A program made the position numbers and the translations under genes. 64,000 bases of DNA from Microbacterium sp. Clip185 (GTDB taxonomy: Bacteria; Actinomycetota; Actinomycetes; Actinomycetales; Microbacteriaceae): assembly GCF_028743715.1 (NCBI RefSeq), contig NZ_CP117996.1, positions 868,001 to 932,000 on the forward strand, given 5' to 3'. Below the pieces are notes generated by a model. It was not told the origin of the DNA and did not search any database. It was given only the letters and a program-made list of their open reading frames with translations. This document shows, one piece after another, positions 38,158 to 49,119 of the stretch (positions within the stretch are counted from its first letter, which is position 1; every line of letters begins with the position of its first letter).

Positions 38158-38940
38158 ATGGAACGAGAGATGAGCGTCGACATGGCCACCGTGAGTGTTT
38201 GCATGGCGACCTACAACGGAGCCGCGTACGTCGCGCATCAGCTCCGATCCATCCTCGCCGAGCTGGGACCCGACGACGAGGTGGTCGTGGTCGACGACGC
38301 GAGCAGCGACGACACCGTGCAGATCGTCCGCGGCCTCGAGGACGACCGCATCCGCGTGATCGCTCAGGAGCGCAACGCCGGCTACGTGGCGAGCTTCGCG
38401 CGAGCGCTCGCGGAGGCGCGGGGTGACGTGCTCATGCTGTCCGACCAGGACGACGAATGGGTTCCCGGTCGTCGCGACCTGCTCGTCGCGGCACTCGATG
38501 ACGCCGACGTCGTCGCATCCAATCTGGAGCTCCTCGACAGCGGTGCACCGCTGACCTCCCCGCTGACAGGCAAGCCCTGGGTTCTCTCGCGTGCCGGCTC
38601 TCCGACCGGACGCCAGCTGGCGATCTTCGCCGGAGTGGCGCCGTACTACGGGTGCGCCATGGCCCTACGGCACTCCGCGCTCGACTATCTGCTCCCTTTC
38701 CCCGAGGGGCTTCGCGAGTCGCATGACCTGTGGATCGCGACGGCGGCCAACGTGCAGCGCCGTCTCGCGCATGTCGACCGCGTCACGGTGCGCCGACGGG
38801 TGCACGAGTCCAACGCGTCGACCTCCTCGCCTCGTGGCGTGCGTGCGGCGCTGGGCTCGCGCCTGCTCATGCTGCGGCTGTGGCGCGAGGCCCGGCGTCG
38901 GCGCGCCGTTCAGGCGGGTGGGGGTGCGGTCGGCGCCTGA
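38158..38940 (+). CDS. family 2 glycosyltransferase
   Basis: The 260-residue GT-A enzyme has VSVCMATYNGAAYVAHQL, EVVVVDDASSDDT, RNAGYVASFARAL and the donor motif LMLSDQDDEWVPGR. This looks like the rhamnosyl- or galactosyl-type GT2 subgroup. Several in-frame ATGs (38158, 38170, 38182) are possible starts; the last would place VSVCMATYNG close to the N-terminus. Its 3' end overlaps the converging acyltransferase gene by 31 bases. Confidence 0.83.
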   Translation: MEREMSVDMATVSVCMATYNGAAYVAHQLRSILAELGPDDEVVVVDDASSDDTVQIVRGLEDDRIRVIAQERNAGYVASFARALAEARGDVLMLSDQDDEWVPGRRDLLVAALDDADVVASNLELLDSGAPLTSPLTGKPWVLSRAGSPTGRQLAIFAGVAPYYGCAMALRHSALDYLLPFPEGLRESHDLWIATAANVQRRLAHVDRVTVRRRVHESNASTSSPRGVRAALGSRLLMLRLWREARRRRAVQAGGGAVGA

Positions 38941-40001
38941 ATGTCTCCCGCACGAACGGCGCGGGGTCGCACGCGCGCCATGGCAGGGCGCTCCACGAGA
39001 ACCCAGCTCGCCCACGCGAAGGCGAACGTGATCACGACGGTCACAGCGACATACGGCCAGAAGCCGAGTTTCATCCCCCCGGCGAGGAACGTGAGTTGTT
39101 GTACCGGCCAGGCGTAGATGTAGAACCCGTATGACACGTCGTTGCGTGCGATCCACCCCGGTTGCGGGATCACGGTGGACAGGTACAGCAAGGCGTAGGC
39201 GAGCAGCGGCGCGCCGAGCTGGCCGCCGATATCCGGCACGAAGACGATGCAGACGGCGGCCAGCGGGATGCTCGCCAGACCGATCCAGCGATTGAGCCCC
39301 CAGCGGTCGATGATCATGAACGCGAGCGCGCCAGCGGCGAAGAACGAGAAGAGTCGCGCGAACTGGAAGAAGTCGTTGTCCAGACCTCCCGTCGTCCACA
39401 GCACGGTGATCGCACGCACGACGACACTGCCCACCCATACCGCGCTGACGGCCACGATCGACCTGCGGTAGATCGCCAGTGCTCCGAGGAGCCAGGTGAT
39501 GATGTAGCAGAGGAACTCGAAGTAGAGCGTCCACAGCGAGCCGTTCCACACATCCGGATACGGCGCACCGCTGAGCGTGGTGCCGATCCCGTACACGCGG
39601 ATGTAGAGCGTGATGTTGCTCCACACGTACTCGAGAGGGTTGGGTGCTGTCGAGAGCAGGCCCCCGAGGTTTCCCTGTTTGATCATCAGAGCCAGTGGCG
39701 CGAAGAGCACGGCGATGACGAGCAGGCAGACGATGTAGGCAGGGAAGATGCGCGCGACGCGGTGCAGAAGATAATCGCCGGCGCGAGTGCGGAAGCGGCT
39801 CCGAGTGATCAGGAATCCGCTGATGACGAAGAACCCGGCGACAGCCCAGCCGCCCAAGTTCTCGCCGTTGAAGCTCGGGCCGCTGCCGACGCCCGCGATG
39901 TAGTAGGCGTGGGCCACCAGAACGAGCGCCGCGAGCAGGAGCCGGAACAGGTTGAGGGAGTTATGGCGGTAGGGGAACGCGCCGGTCGTTGCGGCGCTCA
40001 C
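38910..40001 (-). CDS. acyltransferase family 3 membrane protein (OafA-like)
   Basis: This 363-residue membrane protein has about ten helices. It opens with HNSLNLFRLLLAALVLVAHAYY, holding the family's conserved His, followed by GFFVISGFLITRSRFR and LLHRVARIFPAYIVC. Members move acyl (often acetyl) groups onto surface sugars. The target would be one of the polymers made here. It starts with GTG inside the stop of the epimerase gene (GTGA at 39998-40001). Confidence 0.9.
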   Translation of the reverse strand: MSAATTGAFPYRHNSLNLFRLLLAALVLVAHAYYIAGVGSGPSFNGENLGGWAVAGFFVISGFLITRSRFRTRAGDYLLHRVARIFPAYIVCLLVIAVLFAPLALMIKQGNLGGLLSTAPNPLEYVWSNITLYIRVYGIGTTLSGAPYPDVWNGSLWTLYFEFLCYIITWLLGALAIYRRSIVAVSAVWVGSVVVRAITVLWTTGGLDNDFFQFARLFSFFAAGALAFMIIDRWGLNRWIGLASIPLAAVCIVFVPDIGGQLGAPLLAYALLYLSTVIPQPGWIARNDVSYGFYIYAWPVQQLTFLAGGMKLGFWPYVAVTVVITFAFAWASWVLVERPAMARVRPRAVRAGDIQAPTAPPPA

Positions 40002-41134
40002 TTCAAGAGACTCCGCGCCGACATCTCGTCGAGCGATCGTTGGTAACCGTCGCCGTCGATGGGCTCGCTGCGAACCCAATCCACGAAGCGTCCCACACCC
40101 TCCGTGAAGGACGTCAGCGGGCTGAACCCGAGGGTCTGCGAGATGTGTGAGGTGTCCGCGACGTTGTGGCGGATGTCACCCAAGCGATAGTTGCCGGACA
40201 GGCGCGTGGGGACGCGGGTGCCGAAAGCCGCGAAGAGGGTCTCGATCACGTCGTTCACGGTCGTGGCGACGCCCGAGCCGACGTTGAAGGTCTCGCCGGC
40301 AGCACGAGGGTCTGTCGCTGCGAGGTACGTCGCCTCCACCACGTCGTCGACGTAGACGAAATCCCGGGATTCCTGGCCGTCCTCGAAGACGTTGATCTCC
40401 TTTCCCTGACGGATGAGGGTGGAGAAGATCGAGAGGATGCCGGTGTACGGGTTCTTCAGGGATTGACCGGGACCGTACACATTCTGATAACGCAACGAGA
40501 CGGGTTCGACGCCGATCGTCGGGGCCACCGTCATCACGAGTGCCTCCTGCGTCTGTTTGGTGATGCCGTAGACCGAAGACGGATGGAGCTTCGCGTCTTC
40601 CGCCGTCGGGACGAGCTCGAGGGTGTCCTCACCGGGCAGATGCACGTCGAAGTCCCCACGCGCCATGTCACGGTCGGCGCGGTGTGGCGGATGGACGATG
40701 CGTCCGTCCGCCGTGCGATACGACCCCTCCCCGTAGATGGAGCGGGACGAGGCGATCACGATGCGGCGCGTCGAGTGCCGGTCGTTGGCGAGGATGTCGA
40801 GCAGCTTCGCGGTGCCGCCGACGTTGGTCTCGCAGTATCGGTCGATCTCGTACATCGACTGACCTGTGCCGGTCTCCGCGGCGAGGTGGACCACGACGGT
40901 CGCCGGCGCGAGGGCCCGGCGCAGATCGGACTCGGAGGTGACGCTGCCGCGGATGACCGTCGCGATTCCGTCGAGCGACCGCAGCATCGGTGACGTCGTG
41001 TCGGGATCGTCGCCGTGGACCTGCGGGATCAATGCATCGAGAACGCTGACCTCGTGGCCGGCTTTCGCCAGTCGCGCCGCCAGACGCGATCCGATGAAGC
41101 CCGCACCCCCGGTGATGAGGACGTGTTCAGACAT
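39998..41134 (-). CDS. NAD-dependent sugar-nucleotide epimerase (extended SDR), possibly WbiB-like
   Basis: The 378-residue SDR has [48 protein letters not shown], and the active-site VYGITKQ (Tyr-x3-Lys), then LRYQNVYGPGQSLKNPYTG. The SSRSIYGEG block and the long insertion after it resemble dTDP-L-rhamnose 4-epimerases that make 6-deoxy-L-talose, which would fit the local rml genes. That assignment is tentative; other 4-epimerases share the fold. GGGAGC precedes the ATG. Confidence 0.8.
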   Translation of the reverse strand: MSEHVLITGGAGFIGSRLAARLAKAGHEVSVLDALIPQVHGDDPDTTSPMLRSLDGIATVIRGSVTSESDLRRALAPATVVVHLAAETGTGQSMYEIDRYCETNVGGTAKLLDILANDRHSTRRIVIASSRSIYGEGSYRTADGRIVHPPHRADRDMARGDFDVHLPGEDTLELVPTAEDAKLHPSSVYGITKQTQEALVMTVAPTIGVEPVSLRYQNVYGPGQSLKNPYTGILSIFSTLIRQGKEINVFEDGQESRDFVYVDDVVEATYLAATDPRAAGETFNVGSGVATTVNDVIETLFAAFGTRVPTRLSGNYRLGDIRHNVADTSHISQTLGFSPLTSFTEGVGRFVDWVRSEPIDGDGYQRSLDEMSARSLLK

Positions 41135-41172
41135 CGGTGCTCCCGGAGACGGTCGATAGGAACGGGCTGGAG

Positions 41173-43288
<2,116 letters not shown>

Positions 43289-43306
43289 GCGCGCGTCGCC
43301 CGTTCG

Positions 43307-43312
43307 TAGACT
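43307..43312 (+). promoter_or_regulatory. -10 box for the second Wzm-like gene (leaderless type)
   Basis: TAGACT ends 6 bases before the ATG at 43319. Confidence 0.5.
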
Positions 43313-43318
43313 TCTCTG

Positions 43319-44110
43319 ATGACGACGACCACGGTCGGAGCCCCCGGGTCGCCCCGGCGCTACCTCCACTCCCTGTGGCTGCTGTCGGCGCGCGACTTGA
43401 AGGTGCGCTACGCCACCAGCGCGCTGGGATACCTCTGGTCCGTCCTCGATCCGCTCGTCATGAGCGCGATCTACTGGTTCGTGTTCACCCAGGTCTTCGG
43501 GCGGGATGTGGGCGAAACTCCCTACATCGTGTTCCTCATCACGGCCCTGCTGCCGTGGGTGTGGTTCAACGCCGCTGTCAGCGACTTCACCCGGGCCTTC
43601 AACAAGGACGCCCGGCTCGTGAGGTCTACCGCGATCCCTCGATCGATCTGGGTGAATCGCATCGTGCTCAGCAAGGGCGTGGAGTTCCTCTGCTCGATCC
43701 CCGTACTCGTGCTCTTCGCGGTTTTTGGTGGCGCGACGGTGGGGTGGGGGCTGTTCTTCTTCCCGCTCGCCATCCTGTTGCAGACAGCGCTACTGGTCGG
43801 ACTGGGGCTGATCGTCGCACCGCTGTGCGTGCTCTGGGGGGATCTGGAGCGGACGACCCGCCTCATCCTGCGCGCATTGTTCTACGCGTCTCCGATCATC
43901 TACGGCGTCTCCGACCTTCCCGTCGGCTTCCGAGAGGTGGCCGCGCTCAACCCGCTCGCGGGCATCTTCACGTTGTACCGGGCGGGGTTCTTCCCCGATC
44001 AGTGGGACACCCTCTCGGTGGTGACCGGCGCGGTCGTGAGCCTCGTGGTGCTCGGCGTCGGAATCCTCGTCTTCCGGCGGCTCGAGCGTCCCGTGCTGAA
44101 GGAGCTGTGA
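43319..44110 (+). CDS. polysaccharide ABC exporter permease (Wzm-like, galactan type)
   Basis: This 263-residue ABC-2 permease has LLSARDLKVRYATSALGYLWS before six membrane helices, and the cytosolic loop ARLVRSTAIPRSIW. It forms the channel partner of the ATPase whose ATG overlaps its stop (TGATG). The neighbours glf, glfT1-like and glfT2-like resemble the mycobacterial galactan locus, so export of a lipid-linked galactofuranan is the best guess. Confidence 0.9.
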   Translation: MTTTTVGAPGSPRRYLHSLWLLSARDLKVRYATSALGYLWSVLDPLVMSAIYWFVFTQVFGRDVGETPYIVFLITALLPWVWFNAAVSDFTRAFNKDARLVRSTAIPRSIWVNRIVLSKGVEFLCSIPVLVLFAVFGGATVGWGLFFFPLAILLQTALLVGLGLIVAPLCVLWGDLERTTRLILRALFYASPIIYGVSDLPVGFREVAALNPLAGIFTLYRAGFFPDQWDTLSVVTGAVVSLVVLGVGILVFRRLERPVLKEL

Positions 44111-44853
44111 TGTCCGCGGAGCTGGCGATCGAGGTCGACGGGCTGGGAGTCCGGTTCCGGCGCAACAGGAGGGGGCGTCGCAGCCTGAAGGATCTCTTCG
44201 GCGGGGCATCCCGGCGCGCCCGACCGGGCGAGTTCTGGCCCCTGCGAAACGTCAGCTTCACCGTCCGGCCCGGCGAGTCAATCGGGGTCGTCGGACGCAA
44301 CGGCCAGGGCAAGTCGACGCTGCTCAAGCTCGTCGCCGGTGTGCTGCTTCCCGATGAGGGTGCCGTGCGCGTGAACGGAGGCGTCGCTCCGCTCATCGAG
44401 ATCACGGGCGGGTTCGTGGGGGACCTGACGGTGCGCGAGAACGTGCGCCTCACGGCAGGGCTCCATGGGATGAGCCGGGCCGAGGTAGCGCGGCGCTTCG
44501 ACTCCATCATCGACTTCGCCGAGCTCCACGACTTCGTCGACACCCCCTACAAGCATCTGTCGAACGGCATGAAGGTGCGTCTGGCATTCGCCGTGGTCTC
44601 TCAGCTCGAGGAACCCATCCTCCTCGTGGACGAGGTGCTCGCTGTGGGCGACAAGGCCTTCCGGGAGAAGTGCTACCGCCGCATCGACGAGTTGCTCGCC
44701 GCGGGACGGACCCTGTTCTTCGTCAGCCACAACGAAAAGGACCTGCGCCGGTTCTGCACGCGGGGTCTCTATCTCGACAAGGGGGCGCTGACGATGGATG
44801 CGCCCATCGCAGACGTATTGGAGCGGTACAACGCCGACTACGCGGCGGGCTGA
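44110..44853 (+). CDS. polysaccharide ABC exporter ATPase without C-terminal domain (Wzt-like, galactan type)
   Basis: The 247-residue ATPase has Walker A GRNGQGKST (62-70), the signature LSNGMKVRLAFAVV, Walker B ILLVDEVLAVGDKAF and the switch His in FFVSHN. It ends soon after the nucleotide-binding domain and lacks the extra domain of the ATPase at 27.3 kb. In this it resembles the short Wzt used for mycobacterial galactan, where the chain end is not read by a separate domain. Its 3' end overlaps the converging GlfT1-like gene by 16 bases. Confidence 0.92.
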   Translation: MSAELAIEVDGLGVRFRRNRRGRRSLKDLFGGASRRARPGEFWPLRNVSFTVRPGESIGVVGRNGQGKSTLLKLVAGVLLPDEGAVRVNGGVAPLIEITGGFVGDLTVRENVRLTAGLHGMSRAEVARRFDSIIDFAELHDFVDTPYKHLSNGMKVRLAFAVVSQLEEPILLVDEVLAVGDKAFREKCYRRIDELLAAGRTLFFVSHNEKDLRRFCTRGLYLDKGALTMDAPIADVLERYNADYAAG

Positions 44854-45815
44854 GTCTGCACCAGCGGCGGCATCGGCCGCCACGAGCGGTCGCGCGCGAT
44901 CTTGCGCCCGTCGCGCAGGCCGCGCACCAGATGGCCCGTGCCGCGCACCTTCCGCTCGACGACGGCGAGGCGGATGAGCTCCTTCGCGAAGGTCATCACC
45001 GTGCCCAGTCCGAACAGGACGGGGTTGTAGACGCCCAGCTCGCGGTAGTAGCGCTTGATGTACGCGCGGTTTCGCATGATGTAGTAGCGGTAGGCGTCGC
45101 TGGACGCGTTCATGTGCCGGATGCCCATGTCCCACTGCTTGATCTCGCGCGTGCGGCGCAGCACGAACTCGTCGACGATGACGGAGGTCGTCACGCGGGA
45201 GGCGAGCCAGCCGTACAGCTGATCGTCCCAATAGATGAAGAAACGCGGGTCGGGGAGACCGATCTGCCCCACCACGTCCCGGTGGATGAACATCCCCTCG
45301 AAGCAGCCCGAGTTCATCTCCTTGTAGCCGGAGGCGTCGAAGCCGGCGGGGGCGAACGGGATCGGGATGCCCATGCGATCGGCGACGCGGTACTGCCAGT
45401 AGAACTCGCTCCCGTCGTAGTCGTAGCGCCGGCCCTGGATGCTCTTGAAGCGCGGCGCCCAGTTCCCCATGCGGGCGAGGCCGTCGGGGAGCACCTCGAC
45501 ATCGTCGTCCATCAGCCAGATCCACGTCGAGCCGAGCTCGTACGCGACCCGCATCCCCTCGCTGAACCCGCCCGAGCCGCCCGTGTTGGTCTCCAACCGG
45601 CGGTAGACGAGCTCTGTGCCGATGCGCGATCGGAACGCGTCGATGACGGCACCGGTGTCGTCCGACGACGCGTTGTCGACCACCACGACGTGCCCAGGCT
45701 TCGGGTCCATCGCTTCGATGCTCGTCAGCAGCTTCGTCAGGAGAGCAGAGCGGTTGTAGGTCACGATCGTGATCGTGGCGGCGGCGGGGTCGAAAACCTG
45801 GCTGGAGACGGTCAT
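44838..45815 (-). CDS. GlfT1-like galactofuranosyltransferase (GT2)
   Basis: The 325-residue GT-A enzyme has TITIVTYNRSALLTKLL, VVVVDNASSDDT, NTGGSGGFSEGMRVA and the donor motif IWLMDDDVEVLP (Asp103-105). Then follow NSGCFEGMFIHRDVV and FFIYWDDQLYGWL. The DDD motif, WDD catalytic region and GGSGGF pattern are those of galactofuranosyltransferases of the GlfT1/GlfT2 group. By analogy it would add the first Galf residues to the lipid-linked primer. It starts inside the stop of the GlfT2-like gene (ATGA at 45812-45815). Confidence 0.85.
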   Translation of the reverse strand: MTVSSQVFDPAAATITIVTYNRSALLTKLLTSIEAMDPKPGHVVVVDNASSDDTGAVIDAFRSRIGTELVYRRLETNTGGSGGFSEGMRVAYELGSTWIWLMDDDVEVLPDGLARMGNWAPRFKSIQGRRYDYDGSEFYWQYRVADRMGIPIPFAPAGFDASGYKEMNSGCFEGMFIHRDVVGQIGLPDPRFFIYWDDQLYGWLASRVTTSVIVDEFVLRRTREIKQWDMGIRHMNASSDAYRYYIMRNRAYIKRYYRELGVYNPVLFGLGTVMTFAKELIRLAVVERKVRGTGHLVRGLRDGRKIARDRSWRPMPPLVQTQPAA

Positions 45816-47722
45816 GTGTTGTCCTCGAACACGGTGCGCCAGCGCTCGACGCTGGTCAGATCGGATGCGGCGGCACGGTAGCGGCGTGAGAGCCCAGGCC
45901 ACTCGCGGCGCAGGCGTCGGTGGAGGCGCACGCTGTCCATGAGCATGCGGCGGAAGGTCGTTCGGTCGCGCACGTAGACGTTCTTGCCGGATCCGTTCGC
46001 CGCACTCACGATGGCGCTGTCGACCAGCGGCACGCGCCACCAGAGAGCGTCCTCTTTGCCATACTCCACCTCGGGAAGCGCGGAGCGGTCGCCTGAGGTG
46101 GGCCGCAGCCAGTGCGAGGCGAGCGTGGATGCGGTGAACCATCGCAGGCGCCAGCCGGTCGGGTTGTCGTACTCGTGACGCCGGCGCAGCGGAAACACCT
46201 GCCGGCCCCGTCGCGAGCGCAAGGGCACGCCGGTGTCGGTGTGCACGACCGTCTCGGGGTAGTCCGCTGCGAGCGCGCGAGCTGCCGGCATCGCCGTGGC
46301 GAGATTCGCCCACATGTGCTCGGGACCCGAGAGGAGGTCCCGGATGGCTTGATGCCGCAGGGCGACGGGGTAGTACTGCATCATCATCAGGTGCTTGAGG
46401 TCGAGGCGCCGGCTGTGACGCAGCAGTGTCCCTCCGCCGGGCAGCGAGGAGTGCAGGAGCGCCGCGACGATCCGGTTGCGAGCGTGGAAGTACGCCTGCC
46501 AGTCGATCGAGTCGTCCTTGCCGACCCAGGAGACGTGCCAGAGGGCGACCCCCGGCACCGACACCGTCGGAAAACCCGCCTCGCCCGCCCGGAGGCAGAA
46601 CTCCGCGTCGTCCCACTTGATGAAGGCGGGCAGCGAGAGGCCGACCTTGCGGATGATCTCGAGCGGGATGAGGCACATCCACCATCCGTTGTAGTCCGCG
46701 TCCATGCGCATGTGCAGCATGGGGGACTGTCGGAGGTTGGCGACGCTGAAGTCGTGCGGGAGCTTCTCCTGGTACAGCGCGCGCCACATGAACGGCGCCT
46801 CGTCGACGACCTCGGCCCAGGCGTGCAGCTTGGGTCGATCGAGCAGGTCGAACATGTGCGCGCCGACGATCGTGGGTGTCGATGCGTACCGGCCGAAGAC
46901 GACGGAGCGCCGGACCGATTCCGGCTCGATGCGCACGTCGTCGTCCAGCAGCTGGATGAAGTCGCTCTCCGGCCGGGCCAGCGTCTCGCTCATGGCGCGC
47001 GCGAAGCCGCCGGATCCGCCCAGGTTGGGCTGGGTCAGTATGGCTAGGGTCTCCCCGAGCGCGGCGGCGACGTCGGTGTACCCGTCCTCGTCCGCGACAC
47101 GCTGTGTGCCCTGGTCGATCACGAAGACGCGATCGATCAGTTCCAGCAGGTCGGGGGCGTCGGAGAGGCTCCGCAGCGTCTCGACGCAGTAATCGGGCTT
47201 GTTGTATGTCGTGATGCCGATCGAGGCCTTGCCGTGGCGGACCGGAGCGGTCTCGGTGGTCCACTCTGCGCCTTCGAAGGTCATCGCCTTCTCGTCCGCC
47301 GCGATGTCGAACCAGATCCAGCCGCCGTCGCTGTACTGGTCGAGTGTGACGTGGAAGGTGCTCGTCGCCTCGCCGTCCACCTCGCGCGTCTCGATGCGCT
47401 GCTTGGTGCCGCTGCCATTCGATCGGTAGAGCAGGATCGTCGCGGGTCCCTGGGTGCGCACGGTGAGTGCCACGTCGCGAACCGGAGTCCAGTGCTGCCA
47501 GTACGACGCCGGGAAGGCGTTGAAGTATGTGCCGAACGACACGCGGCGGCCGCTGACGACACGCGCACGGTTGCGGCCCAGGATGTTCGTCAGCTGAGCT
47601 CGATTGGAGACCCGCACGGGTTCGTCGTCGATGACCGACCAGGTCTCGGGATCCGCGTAGAGCGGCAGGAGGTCGGGGTCGCGGTCGAGCGGGAACACGA
47701 CCTTCTGTAGGACATGCGGCAC
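45812..47722 (-). CDS. GlfT2-like galactofuranan polymerase
   Basis: This 636-residue enzyme has the GlfT2 architecture: an N-terminal beta-sandwich (~1-150), a GT-A domain with ASIGITTYNKPDYCVETL, NLGGSGGFARAMSETL and the donor motif LLDDDV (258-263), then WDDAEF (370-375) and WHVSW (395-399) corresponding to the catalytic Asp and His region. A helical C-terminal domain (~410-636) completes it. In mycobacteria GlfT2 extends galactan with alternating 1,5 and 1,6 links. GTG 47722 has GGAG 8 bases upstream, and TAGGAT (47773-47778) is a likely -10 box. Confidence 0.9.
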   Translation of the reverse strand: MPHVLQKVVFPLDRDPDLLPLYADPETWSVIDDEPVRVSNRAQLTNILGRNRARVVSGRRVSFGTYFNAFPASYWQHWTPVRDVALTVRTQGPATILLYRSNGSGTKQRIETREVDGEATSTFHVTLDQYSDGGWIWFDIAADEKAMTFEGAEWTTETAPVRHGKASIGITTYNKPDYCVETLRSLSDAPDLLELIDRVFVIDQGTQRVADEDGYTDVAAALGETLAILTQPNLGGSGGFARAMSETLARPESDFIQLLDDDVRIEPESVRRSVVFGRYASTPTIVGAHMFDLLDRPKLHAWAEVVDEAPFMWRALYQEKLPHDFSVANLRQSPMLHMRMDADYNGWWMCLIPLEIIRKVGLSLPAFIKWDDAEFCLRAGEAGFPTVSVPGVALWHVSWVGKDDSIDWQAYFHARNRIVAALLHSSLPGGGTLLRHSRRLDLKHLMMMQYYPVALRHQAIRDLLSGPEHMWANLATAMPAARALAADYPETVVHTDTGVPLRSRRGRQVFPLRRRHEYDNPTGWRLRWFTASTLASHWLRPTSGDRSALPEVEYGKEDALWWRVPLVDSAIVSAANGSGKNVYVRDRTTFRRMLMDSVRLHRRLRREWPGLSRRYRAAASDLTSVERWRTVFEDNT

Positions 47723-47772
47723 GGGTGGATCTCCGGTTCGGTCGGCGGCGCGCTACGTAGAGCCGGAGCACG

Positions 47773-47778
47773 ATCCTA
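47773..47778 (-). promoter_or_regulatory. -10 box for glfT2-glfT1
   Basis: TAGGAT on the minus strand lies 50 bases upstream of the GTG at 47722, giving a leader of ~44 bases that includes GGAG. Confidence 0.4.
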
Positions 47779-47811
47779 CCGGCTCGACCTCGTGAACCAC
47801 CCTGAGGGGGC

Positions 47812-49119
47812 TCAGCGACCAGGCTCCTCCGGGAGGACGGTGGGGACCGGGTCCCCGCTGTCGAGGCGGTCCCGCCACGACCGCGACTGCCCCGCGCGGC
47901 TGGCGCACACCACCAGAAGGAGCCATCCGTACCCGAACAGGGTGAAGCTCTCGAACACGGAGTCGATGAGCAGCGCCGTCAGGATGAGGGGAGTCCAGGT
48001 GTACACCACGGCGCGTCGGTTGCTGGCCTCGAGCCACGACCGCACCAGCGCGATGACGCAGAAGCCCGCGAACAGCAGCAGCCCGAACCATCCCACCTGC
48101 AGGAGGATGTCGAAGTAGGCGTTGAGCGCCGACGCGTGGCGCTCGCCCAGGTTCACGTTGATGGACAGGAACGGGAACTCGGTCGTGGACCATGTGCCGT
48201 ACCAGCCCCATCCCTGCACCGGGTGATAACGGACGTAGTCGAGGATCGTGTTCCACAGATCCGCGCGCGTCGAGAAGTCGCTGCCGGCGCCGAGCATGGC
48301 GATGATGGGGCCGCGCGCGGCGTACGCCACCGCGAGGGCGACCACGACGATGCCGGCCAGCGTCGCCTGCAGCATGGGCCTCGACTCGGGCCGGGTGTGG
48401 CGCACGACCATGAGCGTGAGGGTCGCCAGCCCCACGATGAGTGCGATCACGATCACCGTGGGGGAGTCGCTCAGCACGGCCAGACCACCCGCGAGGATCA
48501 CGGAGAAGACCGCGACGCCGGGACGCACGGATGAGGTGCGCCACTCGACGAGGAAGGTGATCAATGCGAGCACGGCGACGAAGCCGAGCGCATTGCGGGT
48601 GCCGAAGATCCCCTGCACGGGCCCGAGCTCTGCGATGAGGCCCTGCACGCCCAGCAGGGGGAAGGGCATGTCGATGAGGATCCCGAAGAGGATCTCGACG
48701 CCCAGCGAGACCGCGAGCAGCCACCGCATGACGTCGCCCAGCGCCCGCGCGGTCTGCAGGGTGTCGCGCACGTGGGCGATCGTGACCCCCAGCAGCGAGA
48801 GCGCGGCCAGCGCCACCCAGCCGATCAGGGACTTCGGTTGATCGGTCGACCAGAAGACGCTCACCGCCGTCCACCCGAGGAAGAGGGCGAGGGTCGCGGA
48901 TGCCAGCCGCAGCGGCGACAGCTCTCCGCGGCGCGCGACGAGCATGGCCACGGCGAGGGCGCACAGCCCCGCGACCATCGTCACGTAGGTCACCCGGCCC
49001 ATGAGGCGTTCGATGGCGAAGGCTCCGAACGTCGTGCCGAACACGAGAAGGGTGAAGGCGCGCGCCATGCGGGCCGAGAGTAGGAGTTCGCCGATGCCGG
49101 ACGAAGCGGCGGCGTTCAT
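47812..49119 (-). CDS. O-antigen ligase/polymerase-like membrane protein (paralogue 2)
   Basis: The 435-residue protein has about twelve membrane helices. The family signature lies in the large outer loop and following helix: YHPVQGWGWYGTW, then RHASALNAYFDILLQVGWFGLLLF. These proteins (WaaL or Wzy type) join or polymerise lipid-linked glycans outside the membrane. Its ATG overlaps the stop of its neighbour (ATGA at 49116-49119). Which of the polymers it serves is unknown. Confidence 0.85.
   Translation of the reverse strand: MNAAASSGIGELLLSARMARAFTLLVFGTTFGAFAIERLMGRVTYVTMVAGLCALAVAMLVARRGELSPLRLASATLALFLGWTAVSVFWSTDQPKSLIGWVALAALSLLGVTIAHVRDTLQTARALGDVMRWLLAVSLGVEILFGILIDMPFPLLGVQGLIAELGPVQGIFGTRNALGFVAVLALITFLVEWRTSSVRPGVAVFSVILAGGLAVLSDSPTVIVIALIVGLATLTLMVVRHTRPESRPMLQATLAGIVVVALAVAYAARGPIIAMLGAGSDFSTRADLWNTILDYVRYHPVQGWGWYGTWSTTEFPFLSINVNLGERHASALNAYFDILLQVGWFGLLLFAGFCVIALVRSWLEASNRRAVVYTWTPLILTALLIDSVFESFTLFGYGWLLLVVCASRAGQSRSWRDRLDSGDPVPTVLPEEPGR

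Noticed and set aside
36923..38173. A 416-residue plus-strand open frame under the flippase gene
   Set aside because: It is very rich in Arg, Asp, Gly and His, with no motif or start signal. The minus strand codes for a well-formed twelve-helix protein.
44838..47771. An apparent single 977-residue minus-strand protein covering both GlfT-like regions
   Set aside because: The upstream two thirds are out of frame with the GlfT2-like protein and show shadow composition. The GlfT1-like protein starts at ATG 45815 inside the GlfT2 stop.
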